A stretch of 64,000 nucleotides of DNA from positions 1 through 64,000 of the forward strand of contig JBNKMS010000008.1 in assembly GCA_050293315.1 (NCBI GenBank), in the 5' to 3' direction. Numbering within the stretch: position 1 is the stretch's first letter; each line of letters begins with the position of its first letter. A model generated the notes under the pieces. It was not told the origin of the DNA. It did not search any database and worked only from the letters and a program-made list of their open reading frames with translations. The DNA comes from CBFDBF01 sp050293315 (GTDB taxonomy: Bacteria; Pseudomonadota; Gammaproteobacteria; Chromatiales; Chromatiaceae). Shown piece by piece: positions 51,995 to 61,220 of the stretch. A program made the translations under genes and the position numbers.

Positions 51995-53983
51995 CTATTC
52001 AGTCTGCTCCGGTTTTTCAGATTGGGGGAGTCTGTACAGTAGCCTGTTGTATGCCATAGTACCCCAGAGTGGATAGGCAATGGCCTCTCTAGCCAGGTCT
52101 GGATCCAGATCTGTTCTGCTCTGTTTATCAGTCGCCATGTCGTAGTGGAACTGTACAGGATCCTTTTCCGGTTGCAGGACCACCACACGATCCCCCCGCA
52201 TGAAGGCCTGATTGCGATCGAACTGCATGATGGCTCGGCCGGTGAAATCCATGGGAAGCCTGGTGAGATCATAACCGATCATAGGATGTTCAGCCTCTAT
52301 CCCCATCAACGACAGCAGCGTTGGTGCCATGTCTATTTGGCTTACTACGCGGTTGTCATTTTTTGGTTCAATCCCATCCCCAAGGATTAAACCGGCTATG
52401 CGAAAGTTAGCTATCGGCACCAGGTCGGTACCCCCAACCCGGTCGTCATGATCGGAGACAATCAAAAATAGGGTGTCCTGCCAATAGTTTGAATCTTTGG
52501 CCATTTTGAAGAACTGGCCGATGGCATAGTCTGAATATTTTACCGCGTTTTGTACCGTGCCGGCCGGTTGATTATAGGGCTCGATTCGCCCGGATGGGTA
52601 TTCAAAGGGGTCGTGGTTGGAGGAGCTGAAGACCAGACTGAAGAATGGCTTGCCTTGTTTAGATAATTCCACAAATGTCTGATGCGCCTTGGTAAACAGG
52701 TCCTCATCGGAAACACCCCAACTTGAGGTGAACAGAGGGGCTTCGTAGTTGCGCTCATCTATTACCCGATTAAATCCATTTCCCAGGAAAAAACTTGCCA
52801 TATTGTCAAAATGGGCCTCACCGCCGTAGATAAAACTGGTGTCATACCCCTTTTCTCTAAGTAGTCCCGCAATGGTAAAGAAGTTATGTTGTGATTTTGG
52901 AAGCTTGACCACACTGCGTGCAGGGGTGGGGGCATATCCAGAAATGACTGCCTCAATTCCTCTGACTGAGCGGGTGCCGGTTGAGTAGATTCGTTTAAAC
53001 AGCCATCCCTGTTTTGCCAGCTTATCCAATTCAGGCGTAAGCGGTAGCCCCCCGAGAGAACCGACATAACGGGCTCCCAGACTCTCCTCCAGGATAATCA
53101 CCAGATTCTTGGGATGGGCAATTTGCCGTGTTGGACTTTGCAGATGGAGTGTCGGCAGGCTTTTTGAAATAAATTGTTTGGATGGAATGCCCATAGATTT
53201 GCGTATCTCTGCCACTACGACATCGTCATTTAGTATGGGATAGACACTGGCAGAACCGACCTCGTCTTTCAGACTGTAGACAGAGTAGAGCATGGAGTAG
53301 GTGGAATTCAGGGTCAGCCCGTTTACCAATGGATCATTGGAAAATGCTGTATAACTTGGATTTATAGGACGGTGCTGCAGGGTAGAACGGGCTGCCAGCG
53401 CAACTATCAACAGCAGTACAACTGCAGCAACAGGGCGCTCATACCAACGAGGCTGTGGACCTCTGGTGCTGCTGAAATATCCGAATATACGCCATCCAAT
53501 ATATAGGGTGATGACAGTAACAGCAGCTGCCAACGCCAGTTCAGCCCTATGACTACTCCATAGCATTGAAAATACTTCACGCGGATAGATCAGGTACTCG
53601 GCAAAGATGTAATTGGGGCGCAGATCGTACTGGAGAATGAACGAAGGTGTAGATGCCTCCATGAATACAACCAACCAGAGCCCAACCGTTAGCCAGATAC
53701 GGCAGATGCCGTTCCACAGGGAATTTAACAGAGGGATACCAGACAGCAGCAGTGTTAATACTGCAGGGATTCCGGCCAATATACTTATAAGTACCAGATC
53801 TATGCGTAGACCATAACCCAGGATAGGCCACCAGCCATCGACTGCGTTTACGCGATCAGACAGCCACAGCGTTAGGCAGATGCGACTGACCGACAGAAAC
53901 AGAGCGGTAATCAGGGCGAAGGTGCCAAACTGCCTGAGTGGCTGGGTAAAACGTGGGAATATGGAGTTATCTGACTGCAGCAT
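51995..53983 (-). CDS. LTA synthase-family membrane phosphotransferase
   Basis: 662 residues. Five membrane helices in the first ~220 residues precede an alkaline-phosphatase-fold domain: LVIILEESLGARYVGSLGG (metal-binding Glu), YSTGTRSVRGIEAV (catalytic Thr), and IVSDHDDRVGG (Asp/His). In Gram-negative bacteria related enzymes transfer phosphoglycerol to osmoregulated glucans or modify LPS. It lies 110 bp downstream of gluQRS on the same strand. The substrate is not predictable. Confidence 0.9.
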   Translation of the reverse strand: MLQSDNSIFPRFTQPLRQFGTFALITALFLSVSRICLTLWLSDRVNAVDGWWPILGYGLRIDLVLISILAGIPAVLTLLLSGIPLLNSLWNGICRIWLTVGLWLVVFMEASTPSFILQYDLRPNYIFAEYLIYPREVFSMLWSSHRAELALAAAVTVITLYIGWRIFGYFSSTRGPQPRWYERPVAAVVLLLIVALAARSTLQHRPINPSYTAFSNDPLVNGLTLNSTYSMLYSVYSLKDEVGSASVYPILNDDVVVAEIRKSMGIPSKQFISKSLPTLHLQSPTRQIAHPKNLVIILEESLGARYVGSLGGLPLTPELDKLAKQGWLFKRIYSTGTRSVRGIEAVISGYAPTPARSVVKLPKSQHNFFTIAGLLREKGYDTSFIYGGEAHFDNMASFFLGNGFNRVIDERNYEAPLFTSSWGVSDEDLFTKAHQTFVELSKQGKPFFSLVFSSSNHDPFEYPSGRIEPYNQPAGTVQNAVKYSDYAIGQFFKMAKDSNYWQDTLFLIVSDHDDRVGGTDLVPIANFRIAGLILGDGIEPKNDNRVVSQIDMAPTLLSLMGIEAEHPMIGYDLTRLPMDFTGRAIMQFDRNQAFMRGDRVVVLQPEKDPVQFHYDMATDKQSRTDLDPDLAREAIAYPLWGTMAYNRLLYRLPQSEKPEQTE

Positions 53984-54092
53984 TATTGGGTTGACCTGAT
54001 GTTTTCTGTCTGAGTGCTCGCTCTATTTAGCGTCCCAATGATACATGTAATGGCTGCAGATAGCCTCTATATCCAAACAACAAACAGGGTTT

Positions 54093-54995
54093 CTAGCTCT
54101 GGTCCACCGCTATCCGTTCGATATCCCATCTGGGTATGGCCCACTGCCACACCTCAGTCACGCTGGAGGGTCTCTCATCAGGGATGGGTTGTTGCAGAAA
54201 CTGCAGGGCAGACAGTAGTGTGGGGATGGGGTCGTCGTGGGTTATCGGTTGGGCCTTGTTCTGGCAGCTGAGTTTCTCTCCTCTGCTATCCACTACCAGA
54301 GGTAGGTGGGCATATCTACATTTGTTGGCGCCGAGCAGATGCTGCAGATAGATCTGGCGTGGGGTGGAAAGCAGCAGATCACGTCCCCGAACGATATCGG
54401 TGATCCCCTGGTAGATGTCATCCACCACTACCGCCAGTTGATAAGAGGTGAGGCCATCCCTACGCCGGATAACGAAATCGCCTATGTCTCGATCCAGTTG
54501 CTGGGTTAATCGTCCTGTCAGCCTGTCTTCATAGCTGATTGGCGTGGGATCGGTTCTGAGACGCAAGGTCTGGCTATCGCTTGTAGGGTCGGAGCCGTTG
54601 CGGCAGGTGCCTGGATAGACCGGGCCATCTACTCCTTGGGAGGCTTGCGTGGCTATCTCTTTACGGCTACAGCTACAGGGATAGGCGAGCTGGCGTGATA
54701 ATAGGTCATTGGCTGTATCCTGGTAGGCATCAAGACGGTTGCTTTGGTATAGAATCTCTCCATCCCACTCAAAACCGTAGCGCTCAAGGGTGTGGATTAT
54801 CTCTTTGGTTGCCCCCGGCAGTTCGCGCGGTGGATCCAGATCTTCTATCCGCAACAACCACTCTCCATGCACGTGGCGCGCATCCAGATAGCTGCCTAAG
54901 GCAGCAACCAGAGAACCAAAATGGAGAGGACCGGTGGGGGATGGGGCGAAACGCCCACGGTATTTCAACTTGGATGACATAGTAGTGGGATGCAT
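54093..54995 (-). CDS. gluQ: Glutamyl-Q tRNA(Asp) synthetase with altered KLSKQ motif
   Basis: 300 residues from the ATG at 54995; GTG 55004 and ATG 54980 are alternatives. The HIGH-like motif is APSPTGPLHFGSL, and the Zn-binding Cys residues are in YPCSCSRKE and YPGTCRNG. It glutamylates queuosine in tRNA-Asp and lacks an anticodon-binding domain, as the short length shows. The KMSKS-type loop reads EKLSCQNKA where GluQRS usually has KLSKQN, so the second Lys is Cys. It follows dksA in the usual gammaproteobacterial order. Confidence 0.92.
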   Translation of the reverse strand: MHPTTMSSKLKYRGRFAPSPTGPLHFGSLVAALGSYLDARHVHGEWLLRIEDLDPPRELPGATKEIIHTLERYGFEWDGEILYQSNRLDAYQDTANDLLSRQLAYPCSCSRKEIATQASQGVDGPVYPGTCRNGSDPTSDSQTLRLRTDPTPISYEDRLTGRLTQQLDRDIGDFVIRRRDGLTSYQLAVVVDDIYQGITDIVRGRDLLLSTPRQIYLQHLLGANKCRYAHLPLVVDSRGEKLSCQNKAQPITHDDPIPTLLSALQFLQQPIPDERPSSVTEVWQWAIPRWDIERIAVDQS

Positions 54996-55012
54996 GCTCT
55001 CCACTAATATGT

Positions 55013-55456
55013 CTAGCTCATCTGTTTTTCTCGCAGCTCATCAAGTGTTTTGCAGTCAATACAGAGGCTGGCGGTGGGACGCGCCTCAAGCCTGCGGATG
55101 CCGATCTCCACACCGCAGGATTCACAATATCCGTAGTCGTGGCTATCCAGTAGGGTCAGGGTATCATCGATCTTTTTGATCAATTTACGCTCTCGATCGC
55201 GGGTGCGAAGCTCCAGACTAAATTCAGACTCCTGGCTGGCACGATCATTTGGATCAGGAAAATTGGCTGCCTCATCCTGCATATGATGCACTGTACGGTC
55301 GACCTCAGCCATCAACTCATCCTTCCACGACTTGAGGATGGAACGGAAGTGCTCTTCCTGTGCATCATTCATGTACTCTTCGCCCTTTTTTACCTTATAG
55401 GGCTTGAAGCCAAACGGTCCGTTTAGCATCTGTTCAGACTTCTTCTTAGCGGTCAT
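55013..55456 (-). CDS. dksA: RNA polymerase-binding transcription factor DksA
   Basis: 147 residues. The coiled coil with the tip acidic pair (ANFPDPNDRASQESEF) is followed by a four-Cys zinc finger (CESCG...CIDCKT). DksA works with ppGpp at RNA polymerase to control rRNA and amino-acid promoters. It is the first gene of dksA-gluQRS, the gap being under 20 bp. A 167-bp gap upstream separates it from the divergent aminotransferase. Confidence 0.96.
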   Translation of the reverse strand: MTAKKKSEQMLNGPFGFKPYKVKKGEEYMNDAQEEHFRSILKSWKDELMAEVDRTVHHMQDEAANFPDPNDRASQESEFSLELRTRDRERKLIKKIDDTLTLLDSHDYGYCESCGVEIGIRRLEARPTASLCIDCKTLDELREKQMS

Positions 55457-55623
55457 TCAACTCTTCTCCCGACAAACCATACTAACGAAGGGCGGTATCT
55501 ATACCAGAATAGCGTGTTCTGGGCAAGAAATAGTGCCCTACGTCTCTCTGTTGCTGTGCTATTGGCAGACCCTTTGGGTTAAGCTACAACACCTACATAA
55601 TAGCAAAATTGGGAGGTTACAAG

Positions 55624-56781
55624 GTGGTTGCTGCGAGGATGGCTCAAATCGGACCGTTTCATGTGATGAGACTGCTGGAGCGCGCCAGGGAGCTTGAGTC
55701 TGGGGGTAGGTCAGTAATCCATATGGAGGTAGGCGAGCCGGATTTCACCACCGCAGAGCCGATTATAGAGGCAGGGCGTCAGGCCCTGGCTGACGGTCAT
55801 ACTCACTATACGCCTGCCACAGGACTGCCTGAGCTGAAAAAGGCCATCTCCGACCACTACAGAGAGCGCTACGGCCTAGATATCACCCCAAATCGCATTC
55901 TGGTTACACCAGGCGCCTCCGGGGCTCTGCAACTACTACTGGGAGTGCTGATAAACCCTGGGGACGGCGTTCTTATGGCTGATCCAGGTTATCCCTGTAA
56001 TAGGAATTTTGTTCATCTGGTAGGCGGAATCCCACAGCCCGTGTATGTTGGAGCAGGAACAGACTACCAGCTAAGCGCCAACCTGATTGAGCAGAGCTGG
56101 CAGGCCAACAGTAGGGCTGTCCTGGTGGCCTCTCCCTCAAATCCAACTGGTACCATGCTAAGTCGCCAAGAGCTGGCCGAGGTACACAAAGTGGTGCAGG
56201 AGAGGAACGGATATCTAATTGTGGATGAGATCTACCAGGGGCTGATATATGGCGCAGAGGACCACTCCGTGCTGGAGCTAGGCGATCAGCCCTTTGTAAT
56301 AAACAGCTTCTCCAAATACTTTGGGATGACCGGCTGGCGTCTGGGCTGGCTGGTAGCCCCAGAGGAGGTGATCGAACCACTGGACCGATTGGCTCAGAAT
56401 ATCTTTCTCTCCGCGCCTACACCAGCCCAGTATGCCGCCCTATCCGCCTTCAGCGCAGAGAGCAGGAAGATCCTTGAGCAGCGGAGGGAGATATTCCGCC
56501 AACGTCGAGATTATCTGTTGCCAGCCCTGGAGGAGATCGGCTTCAGGTTTAAAACCAAACCCCAGGGTGCCTTCTATCTCTATGGAGACTGCAGCCAACT
56601 CACAGATGACAGCACCGACTTTGCCCACAGGCTATTAGAGGAGAAGGGAGTGGCGGTAACCCCTGGGATGGATTTCGGGAACAATGCGCCGGAGAGACAT
56701 CTGCGCTTTGCCTATACCACTGATATAGATTTGTTACGGGAAGGGGTGGGGCGGATCATGGAGTTTGTGGGGGCGAGATAA
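55624..56781 (+). CDS. PLP-dependent class I/II aminotransferase
   Basis: 385 residues from the GTG at 55624, chosen because GGGAGG (55611-55616) lies seven bases before it; TTG 55609 overlaps that Shine-Dalgarno. Fold type I features: GEPDFTTAEPI, SPSNPTGTML, IVDEIYQGLIYG and the PLP Lys in INSFSKYFGMTGWRLGW. It transaminates an unidentified amino or keto acid. It is divergent from dksA. Confidence 0.9.
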   Translation: MVAARMAQIGPFHVMRLLERARELESGGRSVIHMEVGEPDFTTAEPIIEAGRQALADGHTHYTPATGLPELKKAISDHYRERYGLDITPNRILVTPGASGALQLLLGVLINPGDGVLMADPGYPCNRNFVHLVGGIPQPVYVGAGTDYQLSANLIEQSWQANSRAVLVASPSNPTGTMLSRQELAEVHKVVQERNGYLIVDEIYQGLIYGAEDHSVLELGDQPFVINSFSKYFGMTGWRLGWLVAPEEVIEPLDRLAQNIFLSAPTPAQYAALSAFSAESRKILEQRREIFRQRRDYLLPALEEIGFRFKTKPQGAFYLYGDCSQLTDDSTDFAHRLLEEKGVAVTPGMDFGNNAPERHLRFAYTTDIDLLREGVGRIMEFVGAR

Positions 56782-56987
56782 ACACTTATTATGCCAATCT
56801 AATTTGACCCTATTGATTGTACCTCGCAGCTTTAAGCCAGTTATTAATATTGACCAACGATTAATATATGTCGATATTATCCCGCCGATGTGCCAGCACA
56901 CTAAGACAGCAGGATTGTTGTATCTACAACTGCTATGCTGGAAGTAGATGATTTATTCATATTGCACCGACACGGAGCTTTTGTCGT

Positions 56988-58130
56988 ATGAAATTCGATC
57001 TGGATGATATCTGGATGGAAGAAATGGAGGGACTGACAAAGCTCAGTCGCCTGCAGAAACGGCGATTCTATCGGGTAATTATGGTGCTGGCATCCGGCAT
57101 CAGCTATCTGATAGATACTGCTCTACTCGCGCTATTCAGCAAGGCCGGTACTATAGATTTTACCATCGTTAGCTTCTATGGCTTTGCAGCGGTTGTGTAT
57201 GTGGTTGTCTTTACGGCAATGTTCGCGAGTGGTGTTGGTGAAGATTCTAAGGATCCACATTTGGTTGTGAGCCAAATGATTTGTGCCATCAGTATCCAGG
57301 TTACTTCGATCATTTTGGCACCGAAATTGACCGCTTTCTTTCTGGGGTTATTGTTTCTTGTCTTTATCTTTGGAATGCTGAGGGTATCTCTAAGTGCAGC
57401 GCTATTGTTCTGGGTGATTACCTCGACCGCGATTCTGAGCGCAATGTCTGCGAGTGTAGAACCTAAGGTGGTTTTATGGCAACCAAATGAAACAGAGGGC
57501 ATGCTTGTTGCGATATCATTTTCTATGATCCTACTGCGCATGATTGTTGTTGGTTATTACTCCACCATGCTGCGCATGAAAATGTATGAGAAAAGTAGCC
57601 ATTTTGAAGATGTTGCTATCCATGACTCTCTGACTGGACTGTTCAACCGAAACGTCGTCATTCCAGCCATCAAAGATCAAATTGCGCTCAGTCAGCGCGG
57701 TAACAATACCTCATCACTGGCAATGCTGGATATAGATGATTTCAAATCGATAAACGACCAATACGGACACACAACTGGAGACGATGTGCTTACGACCTTG
57801 GCACAGCACTTCAGCAGTCAGGTCAGAGAAGCAGATATGGTAGGACGCTTTGGCGGTGAAGAGTTCATCTTTCTAATGCCTATGACAAATGTTGCAGGGG
57901 CCATGGAGATCATGGAACGTATCATGCAAGGTATGTTAGATGTTAACTGGAAAGGTCTTGAAGAGGGTCACCGTATTACGTTTTCGTGCGGAGTTACAGA
58001 GATCAAAGATGATGACACGATTGATGCGGTACTAAAGCGCGCAGACGAAGCACTTTATGCGGCCAAAAAAGATGGAAAAAATAGGGTGTACCAGCATAAT
58101 AAAATGGATTGTGAACAGACAACTGGTTAG
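56988..58130 (+). CDS. Membrane diguanylate cyclase (GGDEF)
   Basis: 380 residues. Six likely membrane helices (about residues 30-200) precede a coiled segment and a GGDEF domain with active-site GGEEF, the substrate loop LDIDDFKSINDQYGH and the inhibitory RxxD site (READ, five residues before GGEEF). It should make c-di-GMP, sensed by an N-terminal membrane domain of unknown ligand. c-di-GMP controls FleQ in Pseudomonas, so a link to the flagellar cluster is plausible but unproven. The 206 bp before the gene hold no assignable feature. Confidence 0.92.
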   Translation: MKFDLDDIWMEEMEGLTKLSRLQKRRFYRVIMVLASGISYLIDTALLALFSKAGTIDFTIVSFYGFAAVVYVVVFTAMFASGVGEDSKDPHLVVSQMICAISIQVTSIILAPKLTAFFLGLLFLVFIFGMLRVSLSAALLFWVITSTAILSAMSASVEPKVVLWQPNETEGMLVAISFSMILLRMIVVGYYSTMLRMKMYEKSSHFEDVAIHDSLTGLFNRNVVIPAIKDQIALSQRGNNTSSLAMLDIDDFKSINDQYGHTTGDDVLTTLAQHFSSQVREADMVGRFGGEEFIFLMPMTNVAGAMEIMERIMQGMLDVNWKGLEEGHRITFSCGVTEIKDDDTIDAVLKRADEALYAAKKDGKNRVYQHNKMDCEQTTG

Positions 58131-58188
58131 AATGTTTGGAATTCATCCATATAACATTGTTGTTCAGTATCAGGTTTAGAAATTATTA

Positions 58189-58476
58189 TTACTCTTCAAA
58201 TGCGAGCAACTCCATATCTGCGGCTTCATTTCTGAGGGGTATTAACGATTGATACTCAGGCGACGCATACCAATTTTTGAGCGCACTCTGATCTGGAAAG
58301 CGTATAACAACCGTGTCACAGTGCTCGTGTGTTCCAGCAAGCACTGATAATAGCTTACCTCTAAGAATAAGTTCTGCTCCCCACGGCTCTAGTGTGGCTG
58401 GTACCTGGCTACGATATTCTGCCCATTTGGCTTTATCTTTAACTGTTATGTGTCCAATAACATATGCACTGCTCAT
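58189..58476 (-). CDS. DUF1330 protein
   Basis: 95 residues with the dimeric ferredoxin-like fold of DUF1330: YVIGHITVKDKAKWAEYRSQV, then VVIRFPDQSALKNWYASPEYQSL. The family is small and soluble with no established function. It is the last gene of the leftward run that begins with the PPTase, 32 bp after the DUF71 gene. Confidence 0.88.
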   Translation of the reverse strand: MSSAYVIGHITVKDKAKWAEYRSQVPATLEPWGAELILRGKLLSVLAGTHEHCDTVVIRFPDQSALKNWYASPEYQSLIPLRNEAADMELLAFEE

Positions 58477-58508
58477 AATTACTCCATTATTTGCGCTTAG
58501 TAAATCGG

Positions 58509-59180
58509 TTACGTGTTATTTGGTGCAACATCAGCAAATACAAAATCATCACGCTGAACAATATCTCCAATGGTGATTTCTATCTGTTGTTTAAACATGG
58601 GGCCGTCAAAAACAAAGCTATGAAACTCTCCATTCTCACCACATGGGTCAATGGTTTTTGGTAACAAATCCAATAAAGCTTCATTAAATTCAGCTCCTGC
58701 TAATTCGCGTGGAGTTTGTTTAGGGTCAATACATGTGATTACCGCTCTAAGGCCGCCGTCAACCATCTCATTTGCCAGTTTGTCTGTGGGTATACCCCAG
58801 AGAGGGAAAACAGGTTCGATTCCTGATCCGTTTAACCGCTCTTCTCTATAATTGCGTATATCTTCAAGAAACAGATCACCAAACGCAAAACAGTCGATAT
58901 TGTCCTGTTTTGCGTTCTCAACAAATTGTCCCATTATTTTTTCATATTCAGAGTTGCTGCATGGATAAGGTATTTCAATTATCTCCAGGGGAAGTCCAAT
59001 GCTCTCTGCCTGCCTTTGTAAAAGCTCAACTCTTACACCATGCATGGCTACACGACTAAACTCTGTATTAACCGTGCAGAAGAGGCCTACTAAATCAATT
59101 TCCGGATCCTGCTGCAGTTTATATAGCGCCCAGGCACTATCTTTGCCGCTACTCCAAGACATCAGTGTCCTTCTATTCAT
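58509..59180 (-). CDS. DUF71/diphthine-ammonia-ligase-like ATP pyrophosphatase
   Basis: 223 residues. The PP-loop SWSSGKDSAWAL opens the protein, as in adenine nucleotide alpha hydrolases of the MJ0570/DUF71 family; FGDLFLEDIRNYRE and VFPLWGIPTDKLANEMV are family blocks. The eukaryotic relative amidates diphthine; bacterial members are proposed in amide-forming cofactor chemistry. It overlaps the membrane protein gene by 8 bp. Confidence 0.85.
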   Translation of the reverse strand: MNRRTLMSWSSGKDSAWALYKLQQDPEIDLVGLFCTVNTEFSRVAMHGVRVELLQRQAESIGLPLEIIEIPYPCSNSEYEKIMGQFVENAKQDNIDCFAFGDLFLEDIRNYREERLNGSGIEPVFPLWGIPTDKLANEMVDGGLRAVITCIDPKQTPRELAGAEFNEALLDLLPKTIDPCGENGEFHSFVFDGPMFKQQIEITIGDIVQRDDFVFADVAPNNT

Positions 59181-59688
59181 GATTTTGGGCCTTTCCCGCG
59201 GACATTCGTATGTAGTAAATTGCTAAATACAACAGACCGCCAATAAGCGCACTATACAAACAGAGCTTATGTAATGTCTGCGCAGATACTAGATGAAATA
59301 ATGCATTGTTATCAGTGATTGGGAAAAGAGGCTCCACATCGACATGCATAATGCTATCTAGCAGTACATGACTAAATGTACCTATAAAAGCGGATAAGAA
59401 AGCAACCCACCATGCGATCTTAATCTGCCACTGTTTATTCAGGCCGAGTACGAATAAACCAGCCTCAGATAGATATTTGCCAGATAGGGCAGAGAGTACC
59501 GCCAGTAGTGTGGCGCCAATATAGGTATGAGAAAAACCGTGGAGATTACTATCGCCTGTAATCATGGCTATTAAGGGCTGTATATCCATTACGATTTGGG
59601 CCCAACCGAACACCATCAAACTAAAGCTGCTTTGCAGAAGGGCTTTAACAACTATGCCCGGCCCCATGTGAAATGGAGTAAACGGCAT
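59173..59688 (-). CDS. DUF4184-like membrane protein
   Basis: 171 residues beginning MPFTPFHMGPG, like DUF4184 and related metal-dependent membrane hydrolase families (conserved His in FTPFH, GFSHTYIGA and TFSHVLLDSIMH). Four to five membrane helices are predicted. The His and Asp set suggests a metal site, but activity is unknown. It starts 7 bp after cysZ ends and overlaps the DUF71 gene by 8 bp. Confidence 0.75.
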   Translation of the reverse strand: MPFTPFHMGPGIVVKALLQSSFSLMVFGWAQIVMDIQPLIAMITGDSNLHGFSHTYIGATLLAVLSALSGKYLSEAGLFVLGLNKQWQIKIAWWVAFLSAFIGTFSHVLLDSIMHVDVEPLFPITDNNALFHLVSAQTLHKLCLYSALIGGLLYLAIYYIRMSAGKAQNHE

Positions 59689-59694
59689 TACGGT

Positions 59695-60414
59695 CTATCC
59701 TCTATCACACCACATAGCAGTTGCCCCGGCTACCGCAGCCGGCATAGCGGCGAAGTTCAGAATCGGGATCATCATCATCAGAGTAAGACTACCACCGAAC
59801 CCCAGTGCGGCCAGTCTGTTGTTTTGGTTATGGGCGTGTTGGTCTTTGAACTCCAGGCCGTTGTTTGCCATGGGATAGTCTGAATACTCCAATGCCAGAT
59901 ACCAGATACCGAACAGCGTCCAGAGTATTGGTGCAATAACGTTTATCCCGGGTATTAAAAACAGCAATAGCAGTGGCAAGGCGCGGGCAACGAAGTAGCG
60001 TAATTTAATCATCTCAGAACGAACCGCTGGCCATACGGCCTGCATGATACCGCTGTGCACCTGAACAGGATTATTGCCTGTAAGCAGAATCTCCACCTTC
60101 TCCGCAAGCAGGCCGTTAAAAGGCGCCGCAATCATATTGGCCACGATGGTGAAGCTATAGAAGGTGACCAGGATTGCGGCGATGGCAAACAGTGGCCAAA
60201 GGATATATCTAAAATAGGATAACCAGGAGTCCTGCGGCAGCATCCAGTCGAGCAGATTCTCAAACTGGGATATGCCAATCCAGGCAAGTAGTGAAAACAC
60301 CAGGATGTTGACCAGAAATGGCATGGCAACATAGCGACGCAGTCCAGGTCTGGACAGTAGCTTAAGACCGGTAAGCAGATATGCGGCGCCGGCAACAGGA
60401 GAGTTCTTGATCAT
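59695..60414 (-). CDS. cysZ: Sulfate transporter CysZ
   Basis: 239 residues with four hydrophobic stretches in a long membrane fold. The blocks LTGLKLLSRPGLRRYVAMPFL, NMIAAPFNGLLAEKVE and ALEYSDYPMANNGLEF match CysZ. It permits sulfate entry for cysteine synthesis. Its ATG overlaps the uppP stop by one base. Confidence 0.93.
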   Translation of the reverse strand: MIKNSPVAGAAYLLTGLKLLSRPGLRRYVAMPFLVNILVFSLLAWIGISQFENLLDWMLPQDSWLSYFRYILWPLFAIAAILVTFYSFTIVANMIAAPFNGLLAEKVEILLTGNNPVQVHSGIMQAVWPAVRSEMIKLRYFVARALPLLLLFLIPGINVIAPILWTLFGIWYLALEYSDYPMANNGLEFKDQHAHNQNNRLAALGFGGSLTLMMMIPILNFAAMPAAVAGATAMWCDRG

Positions 60415-61217
60415 TAGCTTGCAGCAATAAAGATTAAGGCAGCGCCGAGGATAAGCCGATAGATAACAAACGGCAACATACCGACTCTCTCAATGAAGCT
60501 GAGAAACATATGGATGCAAAGATAGGCGGCAACAAAGGAGAGTATCACTCCCAGCATCAGATCATCCCAGATGACCTGTTCGCCACTACTAACCAGGCCA
60601 TAGGTCACATAGATTCCAGACATGAATATGGTAGGTATGGAGAGTAGAAAAGAGAACCTGGAGGCCGCCTTTCTGCTCAGTCCAAGAAGCAGTGCAGCAG
60701 TTATAGTGATGCCGGAGCGTGAGGTGCCGGGGATAATTGCCACAGCCTGAAACACTCCTATGATCAGTGCATCCCTCCAGGATAGTGAGAACTCATCGCG
60801 TTGACGCTCTCCTTTGGTATCGGCCCAGTAGAGTAGAATCGCGAACACGACGGTGGTGGTGATGATTACCACAATGGAGCGCAGGCTGCTCTCTACAACA
60901 CCCTTAAACAGTGCCCCAAATAGAACCACCGGAATAGTGGCCAGTATGATCATCCAGACCATTCTGGAGTTCTCACTGCTGGTAGCATCCGTGCGAAGTG
61001 AGCGTATGAAATCGTTTAACATCTCTCTTAGATCACGCCTGAAGTAGGCGATCACTGCGGCCAATGAACCTACGTGGACGGCCACATCGAATGCCAGCCC
61101 CTGGTCGGTAAAGCCGAATAGGGACGGTACCAGGATAAGGTGTGCCGAACTGGATATTGGCAGAAATTCGGTTAACCCCTGGACCAGAGCCAGGATAATG
61201 ATCTGAACTGTTTCCAT
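60414..61217 (-). CDS. uppP: Undecaprenyl-diphosphatase UppP
   Basis: 267 residues of the BacA family. The catalytic motifs are LPISSSAHLILVPSL and PGTSRSGITITAALLLG, with eight or so membrane helices. It recycles the lipid carrier for peptidoglycan and O-antigen. It lies 3 bp after the PPTase stop and overlaps cysZ by one base. Confidence 0.96.
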   Translation of the reverse strand: METVQIIILALVQGLTEFLPISSSAHLILVPSLFGFTDQGLAFDVAVHVGSLAAVIAYFRRDLREMLNDFIRSLRTDATSSENSRMVWMIILATIPVVLFGALFKGVVESSLRSIVVIITTTVVFAILLYWADTKGERQRDEFSLSWRDALIIGVFQAVAIIPGTSRSGITITAALLLGLSRKAASRFSFLLSIPTIFMSGIYVTYGLVSSGEQVIWDDLMLGVILSFVAAYLCIHMFLSFIERVGMLPFVIYRLILGAALIFIAAS

Positions 61218-61220
61218 GCG

